Positions 55,775-64,000 of a DNA stretch of 64,000 nucleotides are shown one piece after another; positions within the stretch are counted from its first letter, which is position 1, and each line of letters starts with the position of its first letter. Position numbers and translations under genes: made by a program. The stretch is from Strigamia acuminata (Eukaryota; Arthropoda; Chilopoda; Geophilomorpha; Linotaeniidae). Location: assembly GCA_949358305.1 (NCBI GenBank), contig OX442320.1, forward strand, positions 2,482,501-2,546,500, in the 5' to 3' direction. The notes under the pieces are model-generated. The model worked only from the letters and a program-made list of their open reading frames with translations, was not told the origin of the DNA and did no database searches.

Positions 55775-58700
55775 TCAGTAGAATGCAGTGTAATCGCGCC
55801 GTGCCTGTTTACGTAGGCGGCGTGACCAGAAACTGCCAACCTCAGGTGGTCGCGCATGCGCGTCGTTGTCGACCGCACTTGCGACGCCTGGTGACGGTTT
55901 CGGAAGTTGATTTTCCTCATTTTTCGCCGGAAGTTCATCCTCGAATAAGCCTCGCAACGATATTTGATCGTCATCGTCAATGAAACGTTCCGTAGCTGCA
56001 GAAATAGGTTTGTTTGACGAATTTACGTTGTTTTTCGCGATAATTTCCTTTCCGCTGTCTATTTCCTTCAAATCCTCAGCAAATGTAACCTTTTTAGCTG
56101 TTAAAGGCCTCATAATATCTTCTGAAAGTTCTTCTCTCATTTTGTACGGTTTCAGTCGCTCTATGTTCACAATGTCCATCTTTTTGCCTGATGAACTTCG
56201 AATTTCGTAGTCATTCGGCGCTGTTCGTCGTACGATCTCATATGGCCCAGAGAATTGTGGCAAGAGCTTTTCACTCAAACCAACCTTTCTATTTGGTGTT
56301 TTCAAATAAACTAGCTCTCCTGGATCGAATTCCACATGTACTCTGTCCAAATCAAACCTTTTCTTGCTTTTCAAACCTTGTTCTTGTATTCTTTCATTGG
56401 CAATTCTCCTTGCCTCCCTGATAAATCTGGAAGTACGCAAAGTGAATTCCTTACGAGGAAGATTTAAGTTGACATCCACGTTGAGATCTGCTTCATAACC
56501 TCGTAATAAATAATACGGAGTGTAACCTGTTGTTTCATGGACTCCAGTGTTATAAGAGAAGAGAAGAAATGGCAAAAATGCGTCCCAATCGGTATGATCT
56601 TTATTTACATAGCTCTGCAACATCTTAGCTATTGTTGCATTAAATCTTTCCGTAAGACCGTTTGTTCTTGGATGGTATCCGGAAGTAGATTTGTGAAGGG
56701 ACCTAAACAATGCAGATATTTCCTTAATCATTTCATTTCTATATTCTGTTCCCTTATCACTCAGAATCTCTCGTGGGCTTCCTTCTTTCAGCATGACTTC
56801 ATAAACAAGGGCATTCGCTGCTTCAATAGCTGTGCAAGCTGGTGCTGCTCTAGCTATTGCAGTGCGTGATAAATAATCCGTAATAATGAAAACGTACTTG
56901 TTTCCTGTGTCAGATGTTGGAAAACTGCCTAACGTGTCTATGGCTACTCGTTCGAATGGTCGAGACACTGTCGACCACGGCTGCATCAATCCTTTTGGCG
57001 GTGTTGTCATGGTTTTTGCACTTGCACACTTCGGACATGAGAGTACGTAATTCCTTACGTCCCTATAAATCCTTGGCCAGAAGAAACGTGTTCTAATTTT
57101 CTTCCAAGTTCTACTCAGGCCTAAATGAGCGCCTGTAAGACCATCATGCATTTCTACTAAAACATCTTTTCTCAAATGCTGTGGAATATACAGTAATTCT
57201 TCCGTGTTCAAGGAATTAATTTTCTTCTTAAACAAAATATCGCCTTGAAGTACGTACTGCTGTAGCGGACGTCTTCTTTTGCGCGGAAGTTGCTCTATTG
57301 TCTGCAGTGATGTGATGAGTTCCATAATCTTCTGATCTTTACGCTGCTCTGCAGGTAAATCGAGATTTTCGAGCAATAATGAAGGAATAATTACTTCTTC
57401 TTCACTAATGTCCTCAGGAATCCTACTTAACGCATCGGCATCTGTATGTTTCTTGCCTGACTTATGCTGTACTTCATAATCATAGTCAACCAACTGCAGA
57501 CTCCATCGTGCTAACCTACCATTTGGATTTTTGACGCTTTTCAGCCATTGAAGTGCTGAGTGGTCCGTGATGATGGTAAACTTCTTTCCATACAAATAAG
57601 GGCGAAATTTCTGTATGCCAAACAATATGGCCAGACATTCCCTTTCTGTCGCGTTATAGTTCTGTTCGGCATTGCTCAATAACCTACTAGCATAACAAAT
57701 CACATGCTCTTGGTTGTTAAGCTTTTGCTTCAAAATGGCTCCCAAACCGTAAGCGCTTGCATCCGTCGATATGATGAAAGGCTGTGCGAAATTAGGATGA
57801 GCCAAAACTGGCACTGTTACCAAAGCTGTTCTTAGTTGTTTAAATGCTTCTTCATGAGGCGGTCCCCAGTCGAATTTCTCGTCTTTCTTCGTAAGGTTGA
57901 CCAAGGGTTTGGAAATATCAGCAAATCCTAAAATGAATTTTCTATAATATGAGCACAAACCCAAAAATCCCCTTAACTGCTTCACATTTAATGGAATTGG
58001 AAACTTTGCTACAGACTCGAGATTTCGTGGATCTGGTGAAATGCCTTCTGAATCAATCACATGTCCGAGATACCGGATGGTATCCGTCCCGAACGTGCAT
58101 TTACTTAGCTTTACCTTTAAATTCGCAATTCGCAGTTTTTCAAAGACTGAGTCCAGATCTTGTAAATGTTGTTCAAATGTTTTAGAAAAAATTATAAGGT
58201 CGTCAAGATAGGCTATACAGACTTTTCCAAGGAGGTTGCCCAATACTTTATTCATCAATTTTTGAAACGCTGCTGGGCTGTTACATAACCCCATTCCAAG
58301 GACATTAAATTCATAGTGTCCGGTTGAAGTGGTGAACGCTGTCTTCTCTCGGTCTTGTTCATTTATTTCAACTTGATGGTATCCTTGGATTAAATCCATC
58401 ATCGAGAAAAACTGGGCCCCTGCTAGTTGATCTAACGTGTCATCTATTCTTGGCAGTGGGTACACCATTTTCTTTGTAATTGCGTTCAACCTTCTCCAAT
58501 CAACACAAAACCTCCATTTACCGTCTCTTTTCTTGATGAGTAAAACTGGCGCGCTCCAGGGACTTTCTGATTCCCTTATGACTCCTTGTTCTAACAATTT
58601 TCTGGTTTCCTCAGCTTCTACTTCTTTTTCTGCAATTGAACGTCTGTACGGCTGCAAGTGAATAGGTTCATGATCACCTGTATCAATTTTATGACTAAAG

Positions 58701-59593
58701 TTGGTTACTCTTCCTAAATCTTTATCTGTCATGGCAAATCTGTCCTGATTTTTCTGAAGTAACTGCTTCATTTGTTGCTGTTGGTTCTTGGTCATCTTAC
58801 CTTCGGCTATTGCGGAGTCAAAATCAAAGCAATTTGCTTGTTTTTCATTCGACAACTCAACAACCTTAGAACTTGAGGAGTTAGAGTCAAAACAATTTGC
58901 TTGTTTTTCATCCATCAACCCAATATCAATAATATAATGTGCCTTACCAATCGCAGACTTCTCTTGCAGAAAAATGGACTTAGATGTTGGATTCGCCACT
59001 CGTATTACGCCTTTGCCGTTCTCAAACTTTGTTAACGTCTTACAACACATAATACCAAACCTATCAATTACATTTCCTAAAGGTTCCAAAAACATTTCTT
59101 TCGTTAAAGCTGTGCTTAGGTTAACTGGAACTGCACATTCATGCATTGGTGGAATTGCTATGCCTTTTGTCACTCTTGCTACGTAATTCTGGTCCACATA
59201 CGTCTTATTCATCGGGAAAACTGCTTCTAATCCACTTTTTCGGCCCACAAAGATTTTTTGTAAATCGTAATCAACAACACACCTCGCAAAAGTCATAAAT
59301 GGATCCCCCAATAAAAGTTGGTAATTGAAACTTCTAACTATCAATACTTCTACTGAATACTGCAATTGTCCTATTTGAATGTTCAAATTTGTTTTACCCA
59401 CTGGAGTTATTAAATCAGTTCCTATTCCTCGTAATCTAACGTTAGGTGTAGGTTGATAATCCAACTGTAATATTTCTGCTAACTCTTCACTCAAAATGTT
59501 CTTCTTAGCTCCAGTGTCCATGACTGCCTTTATTTCCAAATTCTTTACAATTACCGGGATTTCCAACAATGATTCCGAAATTTTTATATCCAT
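55775..59593 (-). CDS. G4 Pol polyprotein (PR-RT-RNase H-IN)
   Basis: 1272 codons from ATG 59593. The frame is open further upstream across the gag stop, in the -1 frame, so it is probably made as Gag-Pol. Protease AVMDTGAKKNIL is near residue 27. RT has YLDDLIIF, RNase H STDASAYGLGAIL, and integrase an HHCC domain (HDGLTGAHLG...CPKCASA) with D, D and E in AIDTLGSF, LSDKGTEYR and NGLTERFN and a GPY/F domain (FSGPYEIVRR). All catalytic residues are present. Closer to EV-type than to G1/G2-type Pol by eye. Confidence 0.94.
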   Translation of the reverse strand: MDIKISESLLEIPVIVKNLEIKAVMDTGAKKNILSEELAEILQLDYQPTPNVRLRGIGTDLITPVGKTNLNIQIGQLQYSVEVLIVRSFNYQLLLGDPFMTFARCVVDYDLQKIFVGRKSGLEAVFPMNKTYVDQNYVARVTKGIAIPPMHECAVPVNLSTALTKEMFLEPLGNVIDRFGIMCCKTLTKFENGKGVIRVANPTSKSIFLQEKSAIGKAHYIIDIGLMDEKQANCFDSNSSSSKVVELSNEKQANCFDFDSAIAEGKMTKNQQQQMKQLLQKNQDRFAMTDKDLGRVTNFSHKIDTGDHEPIHLQPYRRSIAEKEVEAEETRKLLEQGVIRESESPWSAPVLLIKKRDGKWRFCVDWRRLNAITKKMVYPLPRIDDTLDQLAGAQFFSMMDLIQGYHQVEINEQDREKTAFTTSTGHYEFNVLGMGLCNSPAAFQKLMNKVLGNLLGKVCIAYLDDLIIFSKTFEQHLQDLDSVFEKLRIANLKVKLSKCTFGTDTIRYLGHVIDSEGISPDPRNLESVAKFPIPLNVKQLRGFLGLCSYYRKFILGFADISKPLVNLTKKDEKFDWGPPHEEAFKQLRTALVTVPVLAHPNFAQPFIISTDASAYGLGAILKQKLNNQEHVICYASRLLSNAEQNYNATERECLAILFGIQKFRPYLYGKKFTIITDHSALQWLKSVKNPNGRLARWSLQLVDYDYEVQHKSGKKHTDADALSRIPEDISEEEVIIPSLLLENLDLPAEQRKDQKIMELITSLQTIEQLPRKRRRPLQQYVLQGDILFKKKINSLNTEELLYIPQHLRKDVLVEMHDGLTGAHLGLSRTWKKIRTRFFWPRIYRDVRNYVLSCPKCASAKTMTTPPKGLMQPWSTVSRPFERVAIDTLGSFPTSDTGNKYVFIITDYLSRTAIARAAPACTAIEAANALVYEVMLKEGSPREILSDKGTEYRNEMIKEISALFRSLHKSTSGYHPRTNGLTERFNATIAKMLQSYVNKDHTDWDAFLPFLLFSYNTGVHETTGYTPYYLLRGYEADLNVDVNLNLPRKEFTLRTSRFIREARRIANERIQEQGLKSKKRFDLDRVHVEFDPGELVYLKTPNRKVGLSEKLLPQFSGPYEIVRRTAPNDYEIRSSSGKKMDIVNIERLKPYKMREELSEDIMRPLTAKKVTFAEDLKEIDSGKEIIAKNNVNSSNKPISAATERFIDDDDQISLRGLFEDELPAKNEENQLPKPSPGVASAVDNDAHARPPEVGSFWSRRLRKQARRDYTAFY

Positions 59594-59679
59594 TATTGTA
59601 ATGTTGTCCTTTTTCCATCTTTTCTTCTTTTTCTTCTTACTTCTATTCGGATGGTGACAATCTCTCTGTGGCCGACTTC

Positions 59680-60684
59680 TCAGTTTTCCGTCTGTTGTTG
59701 GGTGTTGACTGTAGTGCTAGGACCTTCTCTTCTACGTCTTCTAGGTCTTCCAGCAGTACCACCTCTATCCTGTTGGTACCTTGGTGGATTATAAAACTCG
59801 CAAGTAAAGTGATGATAGCATCCACAAGATCGAGTATTACTATTATTACTATTATTGTTATTATTGTTAGTATTATAATTTTGACTACCACCTCTATTAC
59901 CACCTCTCTGAAAATTCTTATACTGAAAATTCTGACCTCCTCGCTTCATTGGTGTATACCACTGGCTTCCTATCAAGATGGGTTCTTCTGACGTCGGTTC
60001 CACCGTCTCAAGAGCTAATAACCGTTGCCTTAACATTGCATTTTCAGCTAAAAGCTCGGCGTGGGTTAATGAGGTTTCCACAGTTCCACTCAGTTTACCT
60101 GATGTCGCTGGAGTTACCTTTTCATCCACCACCTTTTTGAAAAGTGAGAGCAGTAAATCCGCTGGATCCTTAACCTTGTGGGTCTCGTACAACTTCACCC
60201 TCTGTTCCATCTCTGCCAGTGTGGATGGGAATACTGTAATTATCATCTTCTTCATATCGGGTTTCATACCTTGATAAACATAATTAATCTTTTGATGTTC
60301 AGTGAGCTCCGGCCTTACAAAAGCACACTCAGCCAAAACTTTTTTCATATAGGCATCTGCTGTTCCTTCTGTATGCGACATAAAATGAAGAGTATTTAAA
60401 ACATTTTCCTGGCCTCTACGAAATTTATCTTCTAGTTGTGGTTTCCACTCTGTCCAAGTCCATGTTGGATTTTTCTTGAGCAATTCCACATACCACGCCA
60501 GACCATCAGTTTTTAACGCTAATGGCAATTGTTTAACTCTCTCATCATCTGTGCCTATTGTTGCTTCGTAAGCCACGAGCCACTGATCAATATTCCCTTT
60601 TTCCGTATCAAAACAAACGACAGGTCGCTTTTGTATCATCAAACTCTTAAATAAATCAGTTAGTACTGCCGTTGGGTCCGCCAT
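59680..60684 (-). CDS. G4 Gag
   Basis: From ATG 60684 (AAGATGGCGG context) the protein has 334 residues. The capsid domain has WLVAYEATIG, LKTDGLAWYVELL, FRRGQENVLNTLHFM and YVYQGMKPDMKKMI. The C-terminus is Asn-rich with a Cys/His cluster (CGCYHHFTC) in place of a canonical CCHC knuckle, then a basic tail. The same frame is open for 118 further codons upstream (to 61038) with no ATG, so a non-AUG or spliced start is possible. The stop is preceded by G GAA AAC, a non-canonical slippery candidate; no clear hairpin follows. Confidence 0.82.
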   Translation of the reverse strand: MADPTAVLTDLFKSLMIQKRPVVCFDTEKGNIDQWLVAYEATIGTDDERVKQLPLALKTDGLAWYVELLKKNPTWTWTEWKPQLEDKFRRGQENVLNTLHFMSHTEGTADAYMKKVLAECAFVRPELTEHQKINYVYQGMKPDMKKMIITVFPSTLAEMEQRVKLYETHKVKDPADLLLSLFKKVVDEKVTPATSGKLSGTVETSLTHAELLAENAMLRQRLLALETVEPTSEEPILIGSQWYTPMKRGGQNFQYKNFQRGGNRGGSQNYNTNNNNNNSNNSNTRSCGCYHHFTCEFYNPPRYQQDRGGTAGRPRRRRREGPSTTVNTQQQTEN

Positions 60685-61038
60685 CTTGGATACTATTCCT
60701 TTTGATGTGGATCCTTGTGTATTAGTTTTTAATAAAGGTGTTTGTATAGTCTTTATTGGTGTTAGTAACTCAAAAATCGATTTCAACTCTTTTGGTTTTA
60801 TTAATTTCAAAGGTGAGGACAAATCAAGTTCTTGTTGCGATAATGAATCTTGAAATTGATCTTCCTCCTTTATTTCAACAACTGGATCTTCCTCCTTTAC
60901 TTCCGATCCCGAATGTGATTTTGATTTCTTCCTAGTTTTGGTTATATTAGGGTTATCCACTAATCTTTGTAATTCTTGGTTCTGTAAATCTAGTAAACCG
61001 TCCGTTTGTGTCTGTGTAAGCTTCACTGGTTTATCCAC

Positions 61039-61774
61039 TATTAAGCCTTGAAATGCACTATAATTTTTATTTCCACTACTCTATAATGCACTTCCACACA
61101 TTCACTATAACCAAACTTCACCAATCACTTATTCTGAAATAAATCTTTATACTATTAATCATCAAAATTAACATAAACCTCAACATAAACCAGAAAAAAC
61201 ACATTGCCTCTAATGGAATCGTTATCAATCAATGTTTTATCATTAAATAAACACTCAACATTCACAATCCTTATCCTGAAAAATATTCTCATTTTTATGT
61301 TTCACAATTATCCAAATTCTGGAAAATAAACAATTATTATTATTAGTCAACAACAGAATCTATATAAATTATCACTAATTTATCAATTTCCTGTAAAAAA
61401 AAATTAAATTTATTAAACTTTATTAAGTATATTATTATCAAAATAAATTTTCCTGCAAAATTCAATATTCAACAATATTAAACAACTTTAATAATTAAAT
61501 CCAAAATATTACTTAATTCAATGCAACTCAATTAAATATTCAATCACTATACTGTCTTCAAACTCTGAGTCACTCTATGATTCACTCTTATTTCTATCTA
61601 ATATGCAAATTAATCTGCACTATTCCTAAATTTTATAAGAATTTCTTATTTTTAACTGAGTTTTTACGGGGTTTTAGCTCTAATTATTCAATTTTTACAC
61701 AAAACTGGCTGATTTTTACTGTAAATTTTCACTTTTCACTACTTTTATCAAACCAATTAATGGGTCTAAAAAGA
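61039..61774. other. G4 5' leader
   Basis: About 700 bp of very AT-rich non-coding sequence between gag and the PBS. Nothing recognised. Confidence 0.5.
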
Positions 61775-61795
61775 AAACCGCAATCTCCACCACTT

Positions 61796-62288
61796 TGTTA
61801 CGTGGCCAAATGGCCAATAGTGACCACGTAACTTATTACTTATTTTAACTGTTTACTAAACTGAGTTAAGCTCAGTTACTAAGAGTGAGGTAAATGAAAT
61901 AGAGCCAGAGTTTAAGATTGAAAACAATACAGTGTCTTTATTCTTCAAATCAAAACACTTAAATCATAAATACAAAATGTAAACTAAATCTAAACTTAAA
62001 CCTAATAAATACTCTAAGATATGATTAACACCTTGATTCAATTTGGAGGGAAACAATCACACCACGCCATTTGCTGGCTGGTGCTAACTGTTTAGAAGCC
62101 CGGGATGGACTGAGCTCTAAGAGCCAAAGTGGCTCTTTTATACTAGAGTCACCCCCTGAGTTAATCCAGATTGACCAGCCCGTGATGTCACCATCACGTA
62201 CGCTGGCTAGTGATAGATTTTGACAACTTCTTTAATTCTATCGCTGGTTTGAGCTGGTCGGCAGACGACGCAACTCAACCGCGTGACA
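61796..62288 (-). repeat. G4 right LTR (5' LTR)
   Basis: 493 bp, apparently identical to the left LTR. Confidence 0.93.
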
Positions 62289-62538
62289 ATATCCGTTTGG
62301 GTTTTCTATTCCTCGTTTTGGCAGTCACTGAATTGTAGGTTAAAATCAATCAATTTGAATAACATTATCGATAAAATTAATTCATAATTTCTGTTTTATT
62401 CATTTTTTTATTTCTTTAAAAAAAAGTATTGCCGGTGTCAGTGGATGTGGCAGATTTCGAGCAAATTGCAAAACGAAGGATGAGTGTTGTTCAGGCTTTA
62501 GGTGTGAGATTTACGATTATGGTGGGAAATGTGTATAG

Positions 62539-63088
62539 TTCATTTGGGACGCAAAACAACCCATTTAAATGTATGAATACCATCTTATATGATGCGTGTG
62601 GTGTATTAATAACAACGATGTTCAATGTTTTTGCGAGATTTTTAGGTTGATGACAATTTTTGAATTTGGCGCTTTAGTGCATCGCGACGAAATCTCGTGG
62701 TGAATTCATCAACTTTTCTAAATTGAAAAAATGCAAAATTCTAAGACCATTTTGATTTTATTCATTTCTTCACGGGCAAAACATTATTTTTCAAAAGAAA
62801 TTTCACAATATTACAATTCTTATTTTTTTTCAAATATTACATCACAAACTGTACTGATCAAGTCTATTTTCTCTCAACGCCTCATTGCCGCAAAGTGACT
62901 CACTTCCTTTCTACTTTTTTTAACTCTAAACTTTAAATTACTAAACAAACATTTCGTCATCAGTTCCAAGAATTTGTTTCTCTTCACGTGACCTTCAACA
63001 TGTTGGCACCCGTCTAGAGAATGGAAAGCTCCAATTATCTGCATCTGATAACTAAATCTAGCATTCGTTTTGCCAAGACGGTAGAAGA
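62539..63088. promoter_or_regulatory. knottin gene 2 3' flank and atlastin-like upstream region
   Basis: The first half resembles the knottin gene 1 3' flank (52694-52800). The second half (62878-63088) matches 1148-1168 joined to 42137-42320, and includes the undisturbed site CCGCAAAGTGACT corresponding to the E1 target. No TATA box assigned. Confidence 0.55.
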
Positions 63089-63820
63089 ATGGCGTTTTAC
63101 TCTCGATTAGTGCCAAATTTTATAACAACAAAAACGGCAGCTGACCAAAACTCAGCATTTGGTACCAGTGGGGATTCCAAAGAGCAAGGGAACGCCGTAG
63201 AAAAACCAAGACTTGACAAACAGATAGTATCAATCGACAAAAAGACGGGAAAGATTGACCTGAAAACTGATGTGTTGAAAAGCATTTTATGTTGTCAAGA
63301 AGTGGAAAATATGAAAGTTGCCATTGTGAGTATTGCAGGACCGTTTCGCAAAGGCAAGTCTTTTCTGCTCAGTTTCTTCATTCGCTACTTCCGACACATG
63401 CGCAATCCCAACTGGCTCAATGTGGATCAAAATTTGCCGTTGGAGGGATTTCACTGGCGCCAAGGATCCGAACCCGACACGAAAGGCATTTGGATGTGGC
63501 CAAAACCGCTAATTGTGGGCGATGTGGCCATATTTTTAATGGACGTACAAGGGTCATTCGATGCCGAGCAATCCGATCAAGCAAACACGAACGTATTGGC
63601 GTGGAGCACCATGATTTCCACCGTTACCTTATATAACTTACCGGGCGGCTTGCAGAAGAATTATCTGGACAATTTAAACTACTGCGCAGAATATGCCAGA
63701 ATTGCTGTGAGAAATCAGAATGAAAATCCATTCCAGAAATTAATATTTCTTATCCGCGACTGGCCGTGGATTTATTCCCACTCATTTGGATTTGATGGCG
63801 GCAAAGAGTATTTAGACTAA
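63089..63820 (+). pseudogene. atlastin-like GTPase, N-terminal half only
   Basis: 243 codons from ATG 63089. GTPase motifs of the atlastin/GBP family are present: P-loop GPFRKGKS (83-91), switch region FHWRQGSEPDTKGIWMW, MDVQGSFDAEQS (the DxxG motif), STMISTVTLYNL and the guanine-specificity motif RDW near 223-225. Atlastins fuse ER membranes, are about 500-550 residues long, and end in a helical bundle and two membrane spans. Here the frame stops shortly after FGFDGGKEYLD, where a CGGATC-rich repeat begins, so the second half is missing from this window. It may be 3'-truncated, or the repeat may lie in an intron, but I see no good donor. One switch-region residue differs from the usual DTTG (here DTKG). 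Confidence 0.7.
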
Positions 63821-64000
63821 GCTTGTTAATCCGATCCGACCCATCCGCCAATCCGCGGATCGGATCGGATCGGATCGGATGCGGATCGTATCGAAATATC
63901 CGGCCGCCATTTTTTTGCGGATCGGTTCGGCGGTCCATCCGCACGGTCAATCCGCGGATGAGAATCCGCTGATCCGCGGATTGATCCGAGCCATCTGCAC
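63821..64000. repeat. CGGATC-rich low-complexity repeat
   Basis: Degenerate tandem of CGGATC/GATCCG units with inverted stretches (ATCCGCGGAT). It abuts the stop codon of the atlastin-like frame and runs off the window. Confidence 0.7.

Larger units (their letters stand above)
53187..62288 (-). mobile_element. G4: Gypsy element carrying a Ulp1-like peptidase gene
   Basis: 493-bp LTRs (53187-53679 and 61796-62288) look identical. The TSD ATAT is at 53183-53186 and 62289-62292. On the minus strand the order is LTR, PBS-like site (TGGTGGAGATTGCGG, from 61792), gag, pol in the -1 frame, a third gene for a C48-type cysteine peptidase, purine tract, LTR. No coding break seen, so it is recent and perhaps autonomous. 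It interrupts knottin gene 2. Confidence 0.93.
53167..62538 (+). pseudogene. knottin-like gene 2, signal-peptide exon split by G4
   Basis: Exon 1 begins at ATG 53167 and is cut after 53186 by G4. It resumes past the right TSD at 62293 and ends at 62334 with donor GTAGGT in phase 2. The intron is 62335-62426 and exon 2 62427-62538. The cysteine pattern is C-x6-C-x5-CC-x4-C-x8-C. Apart from the 9.1-kb insertion and one ATAT, frame, splice sites and cysteines all look sound, so the gene was probably functional until recently. The insertion separates promoter and first codons from the rest, so it should be inactive. Similar to gene 1 but with a different mature sequence. Confidence 0.75.

Noticed and set aside
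62429-62650. 73-codon frame over knottin gene 2 exon 2
   Set aside because: Wrong frame; the cysteine-rich frame from 62427 with phase 2 fits both genes.
63821-64000. CRISPR-like repeat array
   Set aside because: No regular spacers; it is a degenerate CGGATC tandem in a eukaryotic genome.

Overview
This window is from an animal nuclear genome. An arthropod is the best guess, because one element is an insect-errantivirus-type Gypsy element with an F-like envelope gene, and the host genes are a small knottin family and an atlastin-like GTPase. The species cannot be fixed from the sequence. The host DNA is a cluster of duplicated knottin-like peptide genes and atlastin-like genes. Almost everything else is LTR retrotransposons and MITEs, most bounded by target-site duplications (TSDs) that can be read directly.

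Region 1-42.1 kb is one nested stack inside an atlastin-like pseudogene. E1 (1169-42136, minus, TSD AAGT) is a large, mostly non-coding LTR element with 1.6-kb LTRs. Its interior carries G1 (3388-13457, minus, TSD TTCT), a Gypsy copy with a damaged pol. Its right LTR carries EV (18019-41789, plus, TSD GTGA), an envelope-bearing Gypsy element with intact gag, pol and env. EV's 5' LTR is split by G2 (18131-29917, plus), an apparently intact 11.8-kb Gypsy element with a spliced third gene. EV's 3' LTR is split by a Harbinger-like MITE (37754-41240, TSD TAA). That MITE is split by TRG (37825-40764, minus, TSD AGCCT), a small LTR element encoding only Gag and a protease-like domain.

Region 42.1-46.5 kb holds the rest of the atlastin-like pseudogene and a cluster of MITEs, three of one family with perfect 3-bp TSDs.

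Region 46.5-63.8 kb is the host cluster. It has an orphan knottin first exon, an intact two-exon knottin gene (47634-47909), G3 (48140-52688, plus, TSD TAGGT; one gag-pol frame), a second knottin gene split in its signal-peptide exon by G4 (53187-62288, minus, TSD ATAT), and a truncated atlastin-like gene (63089-63820). The window ends in a CGGATC-rich repeat.

The points of most interest are these. G4 carries, where an env gene usually sits, a gene for a Ulp1-like (C48) cysteine peptidase with all catalytic residues. G2 has a spliced, arginine-rich third gene, and a fused remnant of a homologue survives in G1. G1, G2 and EV each show a textbook -1 ribosomal frameshift signal (A AAA AAC, 7-9 nt spacer, GC-rich hairpin) between gag and pol. 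G1's LTR has five consecutive stem-loops whose stems differ but whose loop is the same. All alignments and identities were made by eye.
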